From: Paracoccus pantotrophus | GTDB lineage: Bacteria; Pseudomonadota; Alphaproteobacteria; Rhodobacterales; Rhodobacteraceae | Direction: 5' to 3' | DNA length: 64,000 nt | NCBI RefSeq assembly: GCF_008824185.1 | Contig: NZ_CP044423.1 | Coordinates: 1,129,501-1,193,500, forward strand | In this document: in pieces, positions 55,504 to 63,884 of the stretch | Layout of the letters: every line of letters starts with the position of its first letter | Numbering within the stretch: the first letter of the stretch is position 1 | The notes under the pieces: generated by a model | Database searches by the model: none | Told to the model about the DNA's origin: nothing | The model's input: only the letters and a program-made list of their open reading frames with translations | Translations under genes and position numbers: made by a program

Positions 55504-56091
55504 ATGCGCCGCGCAAAGATCACCCGCGAGACGGCCGAGACGCAGATCGAGGTCGAACTGGACCTTGACGGCAGCGGCCGCTACGACAACCGGACCGGCG
55601 TCGGGTTCTTCGACCACATGCTGGACCAGCTGGCCCGGCATTCGCTGATCGACCTGGCCGTGCGCGCCCAGGGCGACCTGCATGTCGACGACCACCACAC
55701 GGTCGAGGATACCGGCATCGCCATCGGCCAGGCGCTGACCCAGGCTCTTGGCGACAAGCGGGGCATCCGGCGCTACGGCGCCTTCCACCTGGCCATGGAC
55801 GATGCGCTGGTGCGCGCGGCGCTGGACCTGTCTGCGCGGCCCTATCTGGTGTGGAACGTGGATTTCCCGGCGCAGAAGATCGGCAGCTTCGACACCGAGC
55901 TGGTGCGCGAGTTCTTCCAGGCGCTTTCGACCCATGGCGGCATCACCCTGCATGTGGACCGGCTGCACGGGCTCAACGCCCATCACATCGCCGAGGCCAG
56001 CTTCAAGGCCGTGGCCCGCGCCCTGCGCGAGGCGGTCGAGCCCGACCCGCGCATGGCCGGCGTGCTGCCCTCGACCAAGGGGGCGCTGTGA
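55504..56091 (+). CDS. hisB: Imidazoleglycerol-phosphate dehydratase
   Basis: 195 residues, monofunctional HisB (dehydratase only). The two manganese-binding His-rich motifs are DHMLDQLARHS with HVDDHHTVEDTGI, and HGLNAHHIAEASFKA. Sixth step of histidine synthesis. GAGGAGAGGACGCG precedes the ATG. It starts the hisB-hisH block, and its stop overlaps the hisH start (TGATG). Confidence 0.96.
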   Translation: MRRAKITRETAETQIEVELDLDGSGRYDNRTGVGFFDHMLDQLARHSLIDLAVRAQGDLHVDDHHTVEDTGIAIGQALTQALGDKRGIRRYGAFHLAMDDALVRAALDLSARPYLVWNVDFPAQKIGSFDTELVREFFQALSTHGGITLHVDRLHGLNAHHIAEASFKAVARALREAVEPDPRMAGVLPSTKGAL

Positions 56092-56720
56092 TGCGGGTGG
56101 CGCTGGTCGATTACGACAGCGGCAACCTGCATTCGGCCGAGAAGGCCTTTGCGCTGATGGGACGCGAGGCGGGGGCCGAGGTGATGGTGACCTCCGACCC
56201 CGAGACGGTGGCCCGCGCCGAGCGCATCGTGCTGCCGGGCGACGGCGCCTTTCCGGCCTGCCGGGCGGCGCTGGACGCCGTGCCCGGCATGGTCGAGGCG
56301 CTGCACGAGGCGGTGATCGCCCGCGCCGTGCCCTTCATGGGCATCTGTGTCGGCATGCAGATGCTGGCCGAGGTCGGGCATGAGTATCGCGACACGGCCG
56401 GCCTGGGCTGGATCGGCGGCGAGATCGACGCCATCGACGCCCCCGGACTGAAGGTGCCGCATATGGGCTGGAACGACCTCAGGGTGCTGCGCCCGCACCC
56501 GCTGCTGGACGGCATCGCCACCGGCGATCACGCCTATTTCGTGCATGGCTGGCAGTTCCGCGTCGCCGATCCCGCGCATCTGCTGGCCACCGCCGATTAC
56601 GGCGGGCCGGTGACGGCGGTGGTCGGGCGGGACAATATCGTCGGCACCCAGTTCCATCCCGAAAAATCGCAAGCCGTGGGGCTGCGCATCATCGGCAATT
56701 TCCTGCGCTGGCGCCCCTGA
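56091..56720 (+). CDS. hisH: Imidazole glycerol phosphate synthase glutaminase subunit HisH
   Basis: 209 residues. Class I glutamine amidotransferase: catalytic Cys in PFMGICVGMQML, His and Glu in GTQFHPEKSQ. It supplies ammonia to HisF, encoded two genes further on. The ATG overlaps hisB. The unrelated DUF2147 gene on the other strand and a repeat element lie between hisH and hisA. Confidence 0.96.
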   Translation: MRVALVDYDSGNLHSAEKAFALMGREAGAEVMVTSDPETVARAERIVLPGDGAFPACRAALDAVPGMVEALHEAVIARAVPFMGICVGMQMLAEVGHEYRDTAGLGWIGGEIDAIDAPGLKVPHMGWNDLRVLRPHPLLDGIATGDHAYFVHGWQFRVADPAHLLATADYGGPVTAVVGRDNIVGTQFHPEKSQAVGLRIIGNFLRWRP

Positions 56721-56732
56721 GCCGCCTTGGCG

Positions 56733-56785
56733 CCGGGGGCTGTCTGCCCCCGGACCCCCGAGGATATTTGGACAAGAAAGAAGCC
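56733..56785 (+). repeat. Dispersed 3'-end repeat, copy 10, full form after hisH
   Basis: Hairpin CCGGGGGC-TGTCT-GCCCCCGG (56733-56753), then CCCCCGAGGATATTTGGACA and AGAAAGAAG (56755-56783). The tail matches copy 6 after metK almost base for base. Confidence 0.72.
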
Positions 56786-56792
56786 GGGACCG

Positions 56793-57179
56793 CTATTTGA
56801 CCTTGATCCAGCGTTGCGTCTTGCAGAACACCGCCACGCAGCCCGAGACGTTCAGCGTCTTGCCGTCGAGCTGCATCTTCGACTTGTAGGTCTTGTCGGC
56901 GCCGGGATCCCAGATCGTGCCGCCCGAGAACTTGCCGCCGCCCTCGTCGGTCATGCCGGCGACGATGTTCTTGCCCTCATGGGGCGACTTGATCTGCTTG
57001 CCCGCCTTGTCGAAGCTTCTGACCAGCCGGCCGCAATACTTGCCGCCGCAGTCGTAGAACTCGACCATGCCGACATTGCCGTCGTCATTGGCCTGGGTCT
57101 GGAAGATGCCGCCGATGCCCTGGGCCTGCGCGGTGGTGCCCGCAAGCGCGAGCAGCGTGGCAAGAGCCAATGTCCTCAT
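56793..57179 (-). CDS. DUF2147 family secreted protein
   Basis: 128 residues with a signal peptide (about 1-19, cleavage after AQA; MRTLALATLLALAGTTAQA). The mature part has the DUF2147 pattern: GIFQTQANDDGNVGMVEFYDCGGKYCGRLV and later KSKMQLDGKTLNVSGCVAVFCKTQRW (only pieces are diagnostic), with four cysteines, probably disulfide-paired. Function of the family is unknown. It sits antisense between hisH and hisA, with the full repeat element at its 3' side. The ATG at 57179 has GGAGGGGGGAATC upstream. Confidence 0.82.
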   Translation of the reverse strand: MRTLALATLLALAGTTAQAQGIGGIFQTQANDDGNVGMVEFYDCGGKYCGRLVRSFDKAGKQIKSPHEGKNIVAGMTDEGGGKFSGGTIWDPGADKTYKSKMQLDGKTLNVSGCVAVFCKTQRWIKVK

Positions 57180-57337
57180 GGTGATTCCCCCCTCCCCAGG
57201 GTTATGGTCCGGGCCGCAGGATGGGCGCGCCCCGGGCCGTCGATCAAGCCTGACGTGAGGTCGCAGCGGCCGGCGCGGGGCCTTTCGGATCGGCGCGGCC
57301 TGTGGCAAAGGGGCGCCACGCTATCAGGAGAGATGCG

Positions 57338-58054
57338 ATGATCCTTTATCCCGCGATCGACCTCAAGGACGGCAATTGCGTGCGCCTGCTGCGCGGCGAC
57401 ATGGAGGCGGCGACCGTCTTCGGCACCGACCCCGCCGCGCAGGCCCGCGCATTCCAGGATGCCGGGGCGGAATGGCTGCATCTGGTCGACCTGAACGGCG
57501 CATTTGCCGGCAAGCCGGTGAATGCCGCCGCGGTCGAGGCGATCCTGGCCGCCGTCGCGGTGCCGGCCCAGCTGGGCGGCGGCATCCGCGACATGGCGAC
57601 CATCGAGGCCTGGCTGAAGCGCGGCCTGGCGCGGGTGATCCTGGGCACCGTGGCGGTCGAGCAGCCCGGCCTGGTGCGCGAGGCGGCAATGGCCTTTCCC
57701 GGCCAGATCGCGGTCGGCATCGACGCGCGCGGCGGCCGGGTGGCAACGCGCGGCTGGGCCGAGGAGACCGACGTGATGGCCGTCGACCTGGCGCATCGCT
57801 TCGAGGACGCCGGCGTCGCCGCGATCATCTATACCGATATCGACCGCGACGGCGCCATGGCCGGCCCCAACATCGCCGCGACCGAGGCCTTGGCGCGGGC
57901 GGTCAACATTCCGGTCATCGCCTCGGGCGGGGTGTCCTCGATGCAGGATCTGATGGCGCTGCGCGCCACCGGGGTCATCGCCGGGGCGATCTCGGGCCGG
58001 GCGCTTTACGACGGCGCCATCGACCTTCACGCGGCGCTGAAGGCGCTGGCCTGA
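57338..58054 (+). CDS. hisA: ProFAR isomerase HisA
   Basis: 238 residues, TIM barrel. Catalytic Asp in ILYPAIDLKDGNCVRLLRG (early strand) and Asp in YTDIDRDGAMAGPN; phosphate-binding GGIR and SGGVSS motifs are intact. GGAGAGATGCG ends at the ATG at 57338. Probably resumes the his transcript from its own promoter in the hisA upstream region, since the DUF2147 gene interrupts the cluster. Confidence 0.96.
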   Translation: MILYPAIDLKDGNCVRLLRGDMEAATVFGTDPAAQARAFQDAGAEWLHLVDLNGAFAGKPVNAAAVEAILAAVAVPAQLGGGIRDMATIEAWLKRGLARVILGTVAVEQPGLVREAAMAFPGQIAVGIDARGGRVATRGWAEETDVMAVDLAHRFEDAGVAAIIYTDIDRDGAMAGPNIAATEALARAVNIPVIASGGVSSMQDLMALRATGVIAGAISGRALYDGAIDLHAALKALA

Positions 58055-58080
58055 GCGCGGCGGGCGAGGTAACAAGGCAT

Positions 58081-58842
58081 ATGCTGAAGACCCGTGTGAT
58101 CCCCTGCCTGGATGTCGCCGATGGCCGCGTGGTCAAGGGCGTGAATTTCGTCGATCTGATCGATGCCGGCGACCCGGTCGAGGCGGCGCGCGCCTATGAC
58201 GCCGCCGGCGCGGACGAGATCTGTTTCCTCGACATCCATGCCACGCATGAGAATCGCGGCACCATGTACGACCTGGTGACGCGCACCGCCGAGGCCTGCT
58301 TCGTGCCGCTGACCGTCGGCGGCGGCGTGCGCAGCCACCAGGACGTGCGGGCGCTGCTGCTGGCGGGTGCCGACAAGGTCAGCTTCAACTCGGCCGCCGT
58401 CGCCGACCCCGACGTGATCGCCGAGGCTGCCGACCGTTTCGGCAGTCAGTGCATCGTCTGCGCCATCGACGCCAAGACCGTGGCCCCGGGAAAGTGGGAG
58501 ATCTTCACCCATGGCGGCCGCAAGCCGACCGGCATCGACGCGGTGGAATTCGCCCGCACCGTCGCCGCCAAGGGCGCGGGCGAGATCCTGCTGACCAGCA
58601 TGGACCGCGACGGCACCAAGTCGGGCTTCAACATCCCGCTGACCCGCGCCGTCGCCGATGCGGTGAGCGTGCCGGTCATCGCCTCGGGCGGGGTCGGGAT
58701 GCTGGAGCACCTGGCCGAGGGCGTGCTGGAAGGCCATGCCTCGGCGGTGCTGGCGGCCTCGATCTTTCATTTCGGCACCTTCACCGTGCGCGAGGCCAAG
58801 GAACACCTGGCCGCCGCCGGCATCCCGGTGCGGCTGACATGA
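58081..58842 (+). CDS. hisF: Imidazole glycerol phosphate synthase cyclase subunit HisF
   Basis: 253 residues, TIM barrel partner of HisH. Catalytic Asp in RVIPCLDVADGRVVKG and in LTSMDRDGTKSGFN; the ammonia-tunnel region and GGGVRS/SGGVGM phosphate motifs are present. It follows hisA by 26 bases, and its stop overlaps the hisE start (ATGA). Confidence 0.97.
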   Translation: MLKTRVIPCLDVADGRVVKGVNFVDLIDAGDPVEAARAYDAAGADEICFLDIHATHENRGTMYDLVTRTAEACFVPLTVGGGVRSHQDVRALLLAGADKVSFNSAAVADPDVIAEAADRFGSQCIVCAIDAKTVAPGKWEIFTHGGRKPTGIDAVEFARTVAAKGAGEILLTSMDRDGTKSGFNIPLTRAVADAVSVPVIASGGVGMLEHLAEGVLEGHASAVLAASIFHFGTFTVREAKEHLAAAGIPVRLT

Positions 58843-59165
58843 GCGGCCCCGCGCAGACCGGCCTGCACCGCCTGGCCGAGACCATCGCGGCGCGCAGGGG
58901 CACCGATCCCGAGACCAGCTGGACCGCCAGGCTGCTGGCCAAGGGCCCCGAAAAATGCGCCGAGAAATTCGGCGAGGAGGCCGTCGAAGCGATCATCGAG
59001 GCGGTCAAGGGCGACCGCGAGCGGCTGATCTCCGAGGCTGCCGATACGCTTTATCACCTGCTGGTCATGCTGGCAGCGCGCGACGTGACGCTTGCGGACG
59101 TGGAAAATGAACTCGACCGGCGCGAGGGGCGTTCGGGGATCGAGGAAAAAGCGTCTCGAAAGTGA
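58839..59165 (+). CDS. hisE: Phosphoribosyl-ATP diphosphatase
   Basis: 108 residues, the MazG-like all-helical HisE. Conserved EKFGEEAVEAIIEAV and ADTLYHLLVML carry the Mg2+-binding acidic residues. Second step of histidine synthesis. Overlaps hisF by four bases. The MgtC-type gene begins four bases after its stop and may share the transcript. Confidence 0.95.
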   Translation: MSGPAQTGLHRLAETIAARRGTDPETSWTARLLAKGPEKCAEKFGEEAVEAIIEAVKGDRERLISEAADTLYHLLVMLAARDVTLADVENELDRREGRSGIEEKASRK

Positions 59166-59169
59166 CAAT

Positions 59170-59670
59170 ATGCTGGACATGCTGGCGGGCGAGTTCTCGC
59201 GCCCCATGAGCCTGCCCGCCGGCGTGGTCGCCCTGCGGCTGACCATGGCGGTTCTGCTGGGCGGGGTGATCGGCTGGGAGCGCGAGGTGAAATCCCGCGC
59301 CGCCGGGCTGCGCACCCATATGCTGATCGCCTTGGCTGCGGCCTGCTTCACGCTGGTCGCGCTGGAGCTGGTCGATTTCAGCCCGGCAAGCGAGGGCCAG
59401 CAGCGCACCGACCCCTTGCGGCTGATCGAGGCGGTGACGGCGGGCGTGGCCTTCCTGGCCGCGGGCTCGATCGTCATCAACAAGGGCAATGTGCGCGGCA
59501 TCACCACCGGCGCCTCGATGTGGCTTTGCGGCGCCGTCGGGCTGTGCTGCGGCACCGGCGACTTGCGCCTGGCGCTGATGGCCACCGCCATGGCGCTGGT
59601 GGTGCTGTATCTGGTCCGGATCGTGGTCAGCCCCGCCGCCCGCAAAGCGGCGGAGGCGGACGAGAATTAA
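59170..59670 (+). CDS. MgtC/SapB family membrane protein
   Basis: 166 residues, about four to five membrane helices. MgtC-family motifs: LLGGVIGWEREVKSRAAGLRTH early on, and FLAAGSIVINKGNVRGITTGASMW. The family includes virulence-linked Mg2+-stress proteins, but most members are of unknown function. The ATG at 59170 has GAAAGTGAC upstream. Its TAA overlaps the convergent rnd stop by three to four bases. Confidence 0.88.
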   Translation: MLDMLAGEFSRPMSLPAGVVALRLTMAVLLGGVIGWEREVKSRAAGLRTHMLIALAAACFTLVALELVDFSPASEGQQRTDPLRLIEAVTAGVAFLAAGSIVINKGNVRGITTGASMWLCGAVGLCCGTGDLRLALMATAMALVVLYLVRIVVSPAARKAAEADEN

Positions 59671-60875
59671 GGGGCCACCGGCACCACCTTGACCGCACCG
59701 CCCTGGGCGGAAAGCGCGATCTCGCCCGCCGCCAGCCGCAGCGCGTCGCGGCCGAAGACCTCGGCCCGCCAGCCATGCAGCGCCGGCAGGTCGCGTGCGC
59801 CCGAGGCAATGGCGTCCAGGTCCGAGGCCGAGGCGATCAGCCGCGGCGCCACCCCGGCCGCATCGGCCTTGGCCTTCAGCAGCACCCGCAGCAGATCCGC
59901 CAACGCGGCATTGCCCGGACGGCCCGGCTCCTCGGGGGCGGGCTTGGGCAGGTCGCGCGCCTCGACCCCGGCCTTGACCGCGGCCAGGATGCCGCTTGCG
60001 ATCTCGCCCCGGCGGGCGTCGCGCAGAAGCAGCCGCGACTTGGCCAGATCGGCCTCGGAGAGCGGCTTGGTCGAGGCCAGCTCGATCAGCGCATCGTCCT
60101 TGAACACGCGGGCGCGGGGGATGTCGCGTTCCTGGGCAAAGCTTTCGCGGAAGCGCGCGAGTTCGCGCACCACGGCCAGGAAGCGCGGCGAGCCGGAGCG
60201 GGTGCGCACCCGCTCCCAGGCCTCCTCGGGGCGGGTGATATAGGTTTCGGGGTCCAGCAGCACCGCGACCTCCTCGGCCAGCCAGGGCGCGCGCCCGGTC
60301 TTGTCGAGCTGGGCCGAGAGGAACTCGTAGATCGCGCGCAGATGCGTCACGTCGGCCAGCGCATAGGCGGCCTGGGCATCCGAAAGCGGCCGGTGCGACC
60401 AGTCGGTGAAACGCGAGGACTTGTCCAAGGGCTGGCGGGCGATCTTCTTGACCAGCGTCTCGTAGCCGACCTGCTCGCCGAAGCCGCAGACCATGGCGGC
60501 GATCTGGGTGTCGAACAGCGGGTCAGGCATCACGCCCGCGTCGTGGAAGAAGATCTCCAGATCCTGCCGCGCGGCGTGGAAGACCTTGACCGTCGCCTTG
60601 TGGCGGAAAAGGTCGTAGAGCGGTTCGAGCGACAGCCCCTCGACCAGCGGGTCGATCAGCACGGCAGAGCCGCCCGGCGCCTTCGCGGCCGAGGCCGGCG
60701 GCAACGCCGCCTGGATCAGGCATAGCCGGGAATAATAGGTCCGCTCGCGCAGGAACTCGGTGTCGAGCGTGACATAGGGCTGGGCCTTGGCCAGGGCGCA
60801 GAACTCGGCCAGTTCGGCCGTGGTGGTCAGGGTGCGGATCTCGGGCTTTTGATCGTTCGTGGCTTTTGCGGGCAT
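59667..60875 (-). CDS. rnd: Ribonuclease D
   Basis: 402 residues. 3'-5' exoribonuclease for tRNA maturation. DEDD-type exonuclease residues: VTLDTEFLRERTYY, FHAARQDLEIFF, PLFDTQIAAM and YALADVTHLRAI. Two HRDC domains follow (about 215-290 and 310-385). GAAGGAACCCT precedes the ATG at 60875; the frame open to 61049 runs antisense into tgt and is not used. Convergent with the MgtC-type gene. Confidence 0.94.
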   Translation of the reverse strand: MPAKATNDQKPEIRTLTTTAELAEFCALAKAQPYVTLDTEFLRERTYYSRLCLIQAALPPASAAKAPGGSAVLIDPLVEGLSLEPLYDLFRHKATVKVFHAARQDLEIFFHDAGVMPDPLFDTQIAAMVCGFGEQVGYETLVKKIARQPLDKSSRFTDWSHRPLSDAQAAYALADVTHLRAIYEFLSAQLDKTGRAPWLAEEVAVLLDPETYITRPEEAWERVRTRSGSPRFLAVVRELARFRESFAQERDIPRARVFKDDALIELASTKPLSEADLAKSRLLLRDARRGEIASGILAAVKAGVEARDLPKPAPEEPGRPGNAALADLLRVLLKAKADAAGVAPRLIASASDLDAIASGARDLPALHGWRAEVFGRDALRLAAGEIALSAQGGAVKVVPVAP

Positions 60876-60963
60876 AGGGTTCCTTCGGGGGGCGGTCCTT
60901 CCGCCGGCGATTCCCTTGGGGATTATCGAAGGTTCGCCGAAATTCAAGGCACGACCCGGCGTT

Positions 60964-62094
60964 TCAGAGCGGTTCGATGTCGCCCTGTGCCCGCATTGCC
61001 TCGAATCGGGCAACGAAACCGGCCAGGGTGCCGCTCGCGATGGCGTCACGCAGCCCGGCCATCAGTTCCTGGAAGTAATGCAGGTTGTGCCAGGTCAGCA
61101 GCATGCCCGAGATCATTTCGCCGGCGCGGAAGACGTGGTGCAGATAGGCGCGGCTGTAGCCGGCGCAGGCCGGGCAGGTGCAATGCTCGTCCAGCGGACG
61201 CGGATCGTCGGCATGGCGCGCGTTCTTGATGTTGACCTGCCCGCGCCGGGTCCAGGCCTGCCCCGTGCGACCCGAGCGCGAGGGCAGCACGCAATCCATC
61301 ATGTCCACGCCGCGCAGGACCGCGCCGACGATGTCGTCGGGCTTGCCCACGCCCATCAGGTAGCGCGGCCTGTCCTGCGGCAGAAAGCCGGGCGCATAGT
61401 CCAGCACGCCGAACATCGCCTCCTGCCCCTCGCCCACGGCCAGCCCGCCGATGGCATAGCCGTCGAAGCCGATCGCCTTCAGCGCCTCGGCCGATTCCTC
61501 GCGCAGCTCGCGGGTGACGCCGCCCTGCATGATGCCGAACAGCGCGTGGCCGGGCCGGTCGCCGAAGGCGTCGCGGCTGCGCTGCGCCCAGCGCATCGAC
61601 ATGCGCATGGATTTCGCCACCACCTCCTCGGAGGCGGGCAGCGCCGGGCATTCGTCGAAGGCCATGACGATGTCCGAGCCCAGCAGGCGCTGGATCTCCA
61701 TGCTGGTCTCGGGCGAGAGGTGGTGCTTGGAGCCGTCGACATGGCTGGAGAAGGTCACGCCTTCCTCGGTCAGCTTGCGCAGGCTGGACAGCGACATGAC
61801 CTGGAAACCGCCCGAATCGGTCAGGATCGGCCGCGGCCAGTTCATGAACCTGTGCAGCCCGCCCAGCCGGGCGATGCGCTCGGCACCCGGCCGCAGCATC
61901 AGGTGATAGGTATTGCCCAAGAGGATGTCGGCACCGGTGGCGCGCACCGATTCGGGCAGCATGGCCTTGACCGTGGCGGCGGTGCCCACCGGCATGAAGG
62001 CGGGGGTGCGGATCTCGCCCCGCGGCGTCTGGATCACGCCGCTGCGGGCGCGGCCGTCGGTGGCCTGGACGGTGAAATGGAATCTGTCGCTCAT
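60964..62094 (-). CDS. tgt: tRNA-guanine transglycosylase (queuine/preQ1)
   Basis: 376 residues. Exchanges the wobble guanine for preQ1 in GUN-decoding tRNAs. Catalytic Asp in ILTDSGGFQVMSL, second Asp in RGVDMMDCVLPSR, and the zinc site CTCPACAGYSRAYLHH. The ATG at 62094 is strongly conserved in context (MSDRFHFTVQAT). It lies between olsB and rnd, all on the minus strand with modest spacing. Confidence 0.96.
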   Translation of the reverse strand: MSDRFHFTVQATDGRARSGVIQTPRGEIRTPAFMPVGTAATVKAMLPESVRATGADILLGNTYHLMLRPGAERIARLGGLHRFMNWPRPILTDSGGFQVMSLSSLRKLTEEGVTFSSHVDGSKHHLSPETSMEIQRLLGSDIVMAFDECPALPASEEVVAKSMRMSMRWAQRSRDAFGDRPGHALFGIMQGGVTRELREESAEALKAIGFDGYAIGGLAVGEGQEAMFGVLDYAPGFLPQDRPRYLMGVGKPDDIVGAVLRGVDMMDCVLPSRSGRTGQAWTRRGQVNIKNARHADDPRPLDEHCTCPACAGYSRAYLHHVFRAGEMISGMLLTWHNLHYFQELMAGLRDAIASGTLAGFVARFEAMRAQGDIEPL

Positions 62095-62138
62095 GCCTGC
62101 GCAGATAGGGGGTTTCGCCGGCGGATGCAAAGCCGCCC

Positions 62139-62894
62139 TTACGCCCCGGCCGCGCGCAACAGTTTCGCCCGTTCCGGGGGAATGGCCCCGATCTCCAGCC
62201 CGGTGAAGACATGCAAGGTATCCATCTGCCGGTCCACCACCGCATGATCGCTGACCCAGCCCCCCATGGCGAGGTAGGAGCGCAAAAGCGGCGGCATCGC
62301 CGCCATCGCCCGGCGCGGATCCGCCTGGCGCAGCCGCAGCGCGCGGGCAAAGCGAAAGACCTGCGGTGCCTTGACCCGCGGCAGCCAGCGTTTCGGCGCC
62401 AGGTGCCGCTCGCGCAGCATGGCGAAGGCATCCTCGTAGCCGTGGATGTCGGTGCCGGCAAAGCTGGAGCAGCCGAACAGCATCTCGATGCGCGCGTCGT
62501 CGACATGCCGGGCCAGCGCGCCCCAGGCCAGGCGTAGGATGTCGGAGTCGCGCCATTGCGGGTGGATGCAGAAGCGGCCGATCTCGACCATCGGGCCGCG
62601 GAAATCGCGCAGCCGCGACAGGTTATAGTAGCGCGCCGAATAGCTGTCGCCGATCTCGGCCCCGCCGGACAGGGTGAGCATGCGGAAGCAGGCGACCAGC
62701 CCGCCGCCGGCCTTGTCGCGAATCAGCACATGGCTGCAACGGTCGTCGTAATCGTCGGCATCCAGCAGCGATGCGCCCCCGCCATCGCCGCGCCGGCCCA
62801 GAAAGCAAAGCCAGCGCAGGCGCTGCGCCTCGCGGATCTCGGCTGCGCCTTCGGCAAAGCCGACCTGGTAGCGGCCCTTGTTGAGTAACATCAT
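62139..62894 (-). CDS. olsB: L-ornithine N(alpha)-acyltransferase OlsB
   Basis: 251 residues of the GNAT-like OlsB family, which acylates ornithine with 3-hydroxyacyl-ACP to make lyso-ornithine lipid; OlsA completes the lipid elsewhere. Typical segments: RLRWLCFLGRRG early, ARYYNLSRLRDF, VEIGRFCIHPQWRDSDILRLAWGAL and LFGCSSFAGTDIHGY. A non-phosphorus membrane lipid is thus likely in this organism. A second ATG lies one codon into the frame. Confidence 0.9.
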   Translation of the reverse strand: MMLLNKGRYQVGFAEGAAEIREAQRLRWLCFLGRRGDGGGASLLDADDYDDRCSHVLIRDKAGGGLVACFRMLTLSGGAEIGDSYSARYYNLSRLRDFRGPMVEIGRFCIHPQWRDSDILRLAWGALARHVDDARIEMLFGCSSFAGTDIHGYEDAFAMLRERHLAPKRWLPRVKAPQVFRFARALRLRQADPRRAMAAMPPLLRSYLAMGGWVSDHAVVDRQMDTLHVFTGLEIGAIPPERAKLLRAAGA

Positions 62895-62994
62895 GGCGTT
62901 CCCGCCCGGCCCGTGAACCGGCCCCGCTCCGACTTGTTAACAACCGTTCTGCGCCTATCTTGTAACAGCAGCATGGCAGGATTGAAGGGCCAAG

Positions 62995-63393
62995 ATGTCG
63001 GAACGGATCATCAAGAGCGACGCGGAGTGGCAGGCAGAGCTGGACCCCGAAACCTATCGCGTGACCCGGCAGGCAGGGACCGAGCGGCCGTTCTCGCATC
63101 CGGGCTTTCCGCAGGGACCGGGGCATTACGAATGCACCTGCTGCGGCGCGCGGCTGTTCGAGGGCGACGCCAAGTTCGAAAGCCATTGCGGCTGGCCCAG
63201 CTTTTCCCGCCCCAGCCCGGCGGGCCAGATCGACGAGCATCGCGACACCAGCCACGGCATGATCCGCACCGAGGTGCGCTGCCACCGCTGCGACGCGCAT
63301 CTGGGCCATGTCTTTCCCGACGGTCCGCCGCCGACGGGGCTGCGCTATTGCATCAACGGCGTGGCGCTGCGCTTCGTACCGGAACCCGGCTGA
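62995..63393 (+). CDS. msrB: Peptide methionine (R)-S-oxide reductase MsrB
   Basis: 132 residues. Reduces oxidised methionine in proteins. Zinc-site cysteines in YECTCCGARLF and RCHRCDAHLGHVF, and the catalytic block GLRYCINGVALRF with Cys about residue 119. AAGGGCCAAG precedes the ATG. It is divergent from olsB and converges on bamE with a shared terminator-like hairpin. Confidence 0.94.
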   Translation: MSERIIKSDAEWQAELDPETYRVTRQAGTERPFSHPGFPQGPGHYECTCCGARLFEGDAKFESHCGWPSFSRPSPAGQIDEHRDTSHGMIRTEVRCHRCDAHLGHVFPDGPPPTGLRYCINGVALRFVPEPG

Positions 63394-63402
63394 AACGGAA
63401 AA

Positions 63403-63420
63403 GGGCGCCGGTGGGCGCCC
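63403..63420 (-). terminator. Bidirectional hairpin between msrB and bamE
   Basis: GGGCGCC-GGTG-GGCGCCC, a seven-pair stem. On the minus strand it is followed by TTTTCCGTTT, so it is a good intrinsic terminator for bamE, beginning eight bases after its stop. On the plus strand the tail is poorer. Confidence 0.8.
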
Positions 63421-63428
63421 GGTTCCTG

Positions 63429-63884
63429 TCAATCGCCCAGGAAATCCCCAGCCTGCACGCGGCCGACATTGCCCAGAAGCTGGCGGATCAGGCCCAGGCT
63501 GGTCACACCGGTATCGGTCACGCGGCGCGACAGCACCACCACCTGTCCCCGCTCCAGCCCGAAGCGCTCGATATTGCTGACCACGCCGCTGTCGGAAAAG
63601 CTGATGGCGACCACCTGGCGGTCGACCTCGCGCGGCTCGCGCGGGCCATAGAACTGCCAGCGCGACCCCACGTAATACCAGGCCGAGCCGGTCAGAAGCC
63701 CCTGCGCCGAGGGCCGGCCGATCAGCCCCTCGAGATCGGATTGCGAGGTCTGGCCGACGACCACTTGGGCCAATTGCTCCTGGGGCGGGATATAGCCGTG
63801 GTTGCGATAGGTGGCCTGGCAGGCGGAAAGGCCCAGAGATGCGGTCAGTGCAAAAGCCATAAGCTGCCGCCGGGAAATCTTCAT
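63429..63884 (-). CDS. bamE: Outer membrane assembly lipoprotein BamE (SmpA/OmlA)
   Basis: 151 residues. Lipoprotein signal with lipobox LSAC and lipidated Cys22. The BamE fold is indicated by VVVGQTSQSDLEGLIGRPSAQGL and WYYVGSRWQFYG. Part of the BAM complex that inserts outer membrane beta-barrels. The C-terminal end is longer than in E. coli. In many alphaproteobacteria it lies near DUF177 and plsX genes; here only the edge of the window follows, with nothing recognisable from 63885 to 64000. Confidence 0.92.
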   Translation of the reverse strand: MKISRRQLMAFALTASLGLSACQATYRNHGYIPPQEQLAQVVVGQTSQSDLEGLIGRPSAQGLLTGSAWYYVGSRWQFYGPREPREVDRQVVAISFSDSGVVSNIERFGLERGQVVVLSRRVTDTGVTSLGLIRQLLGNVGRVQAGDFLGD

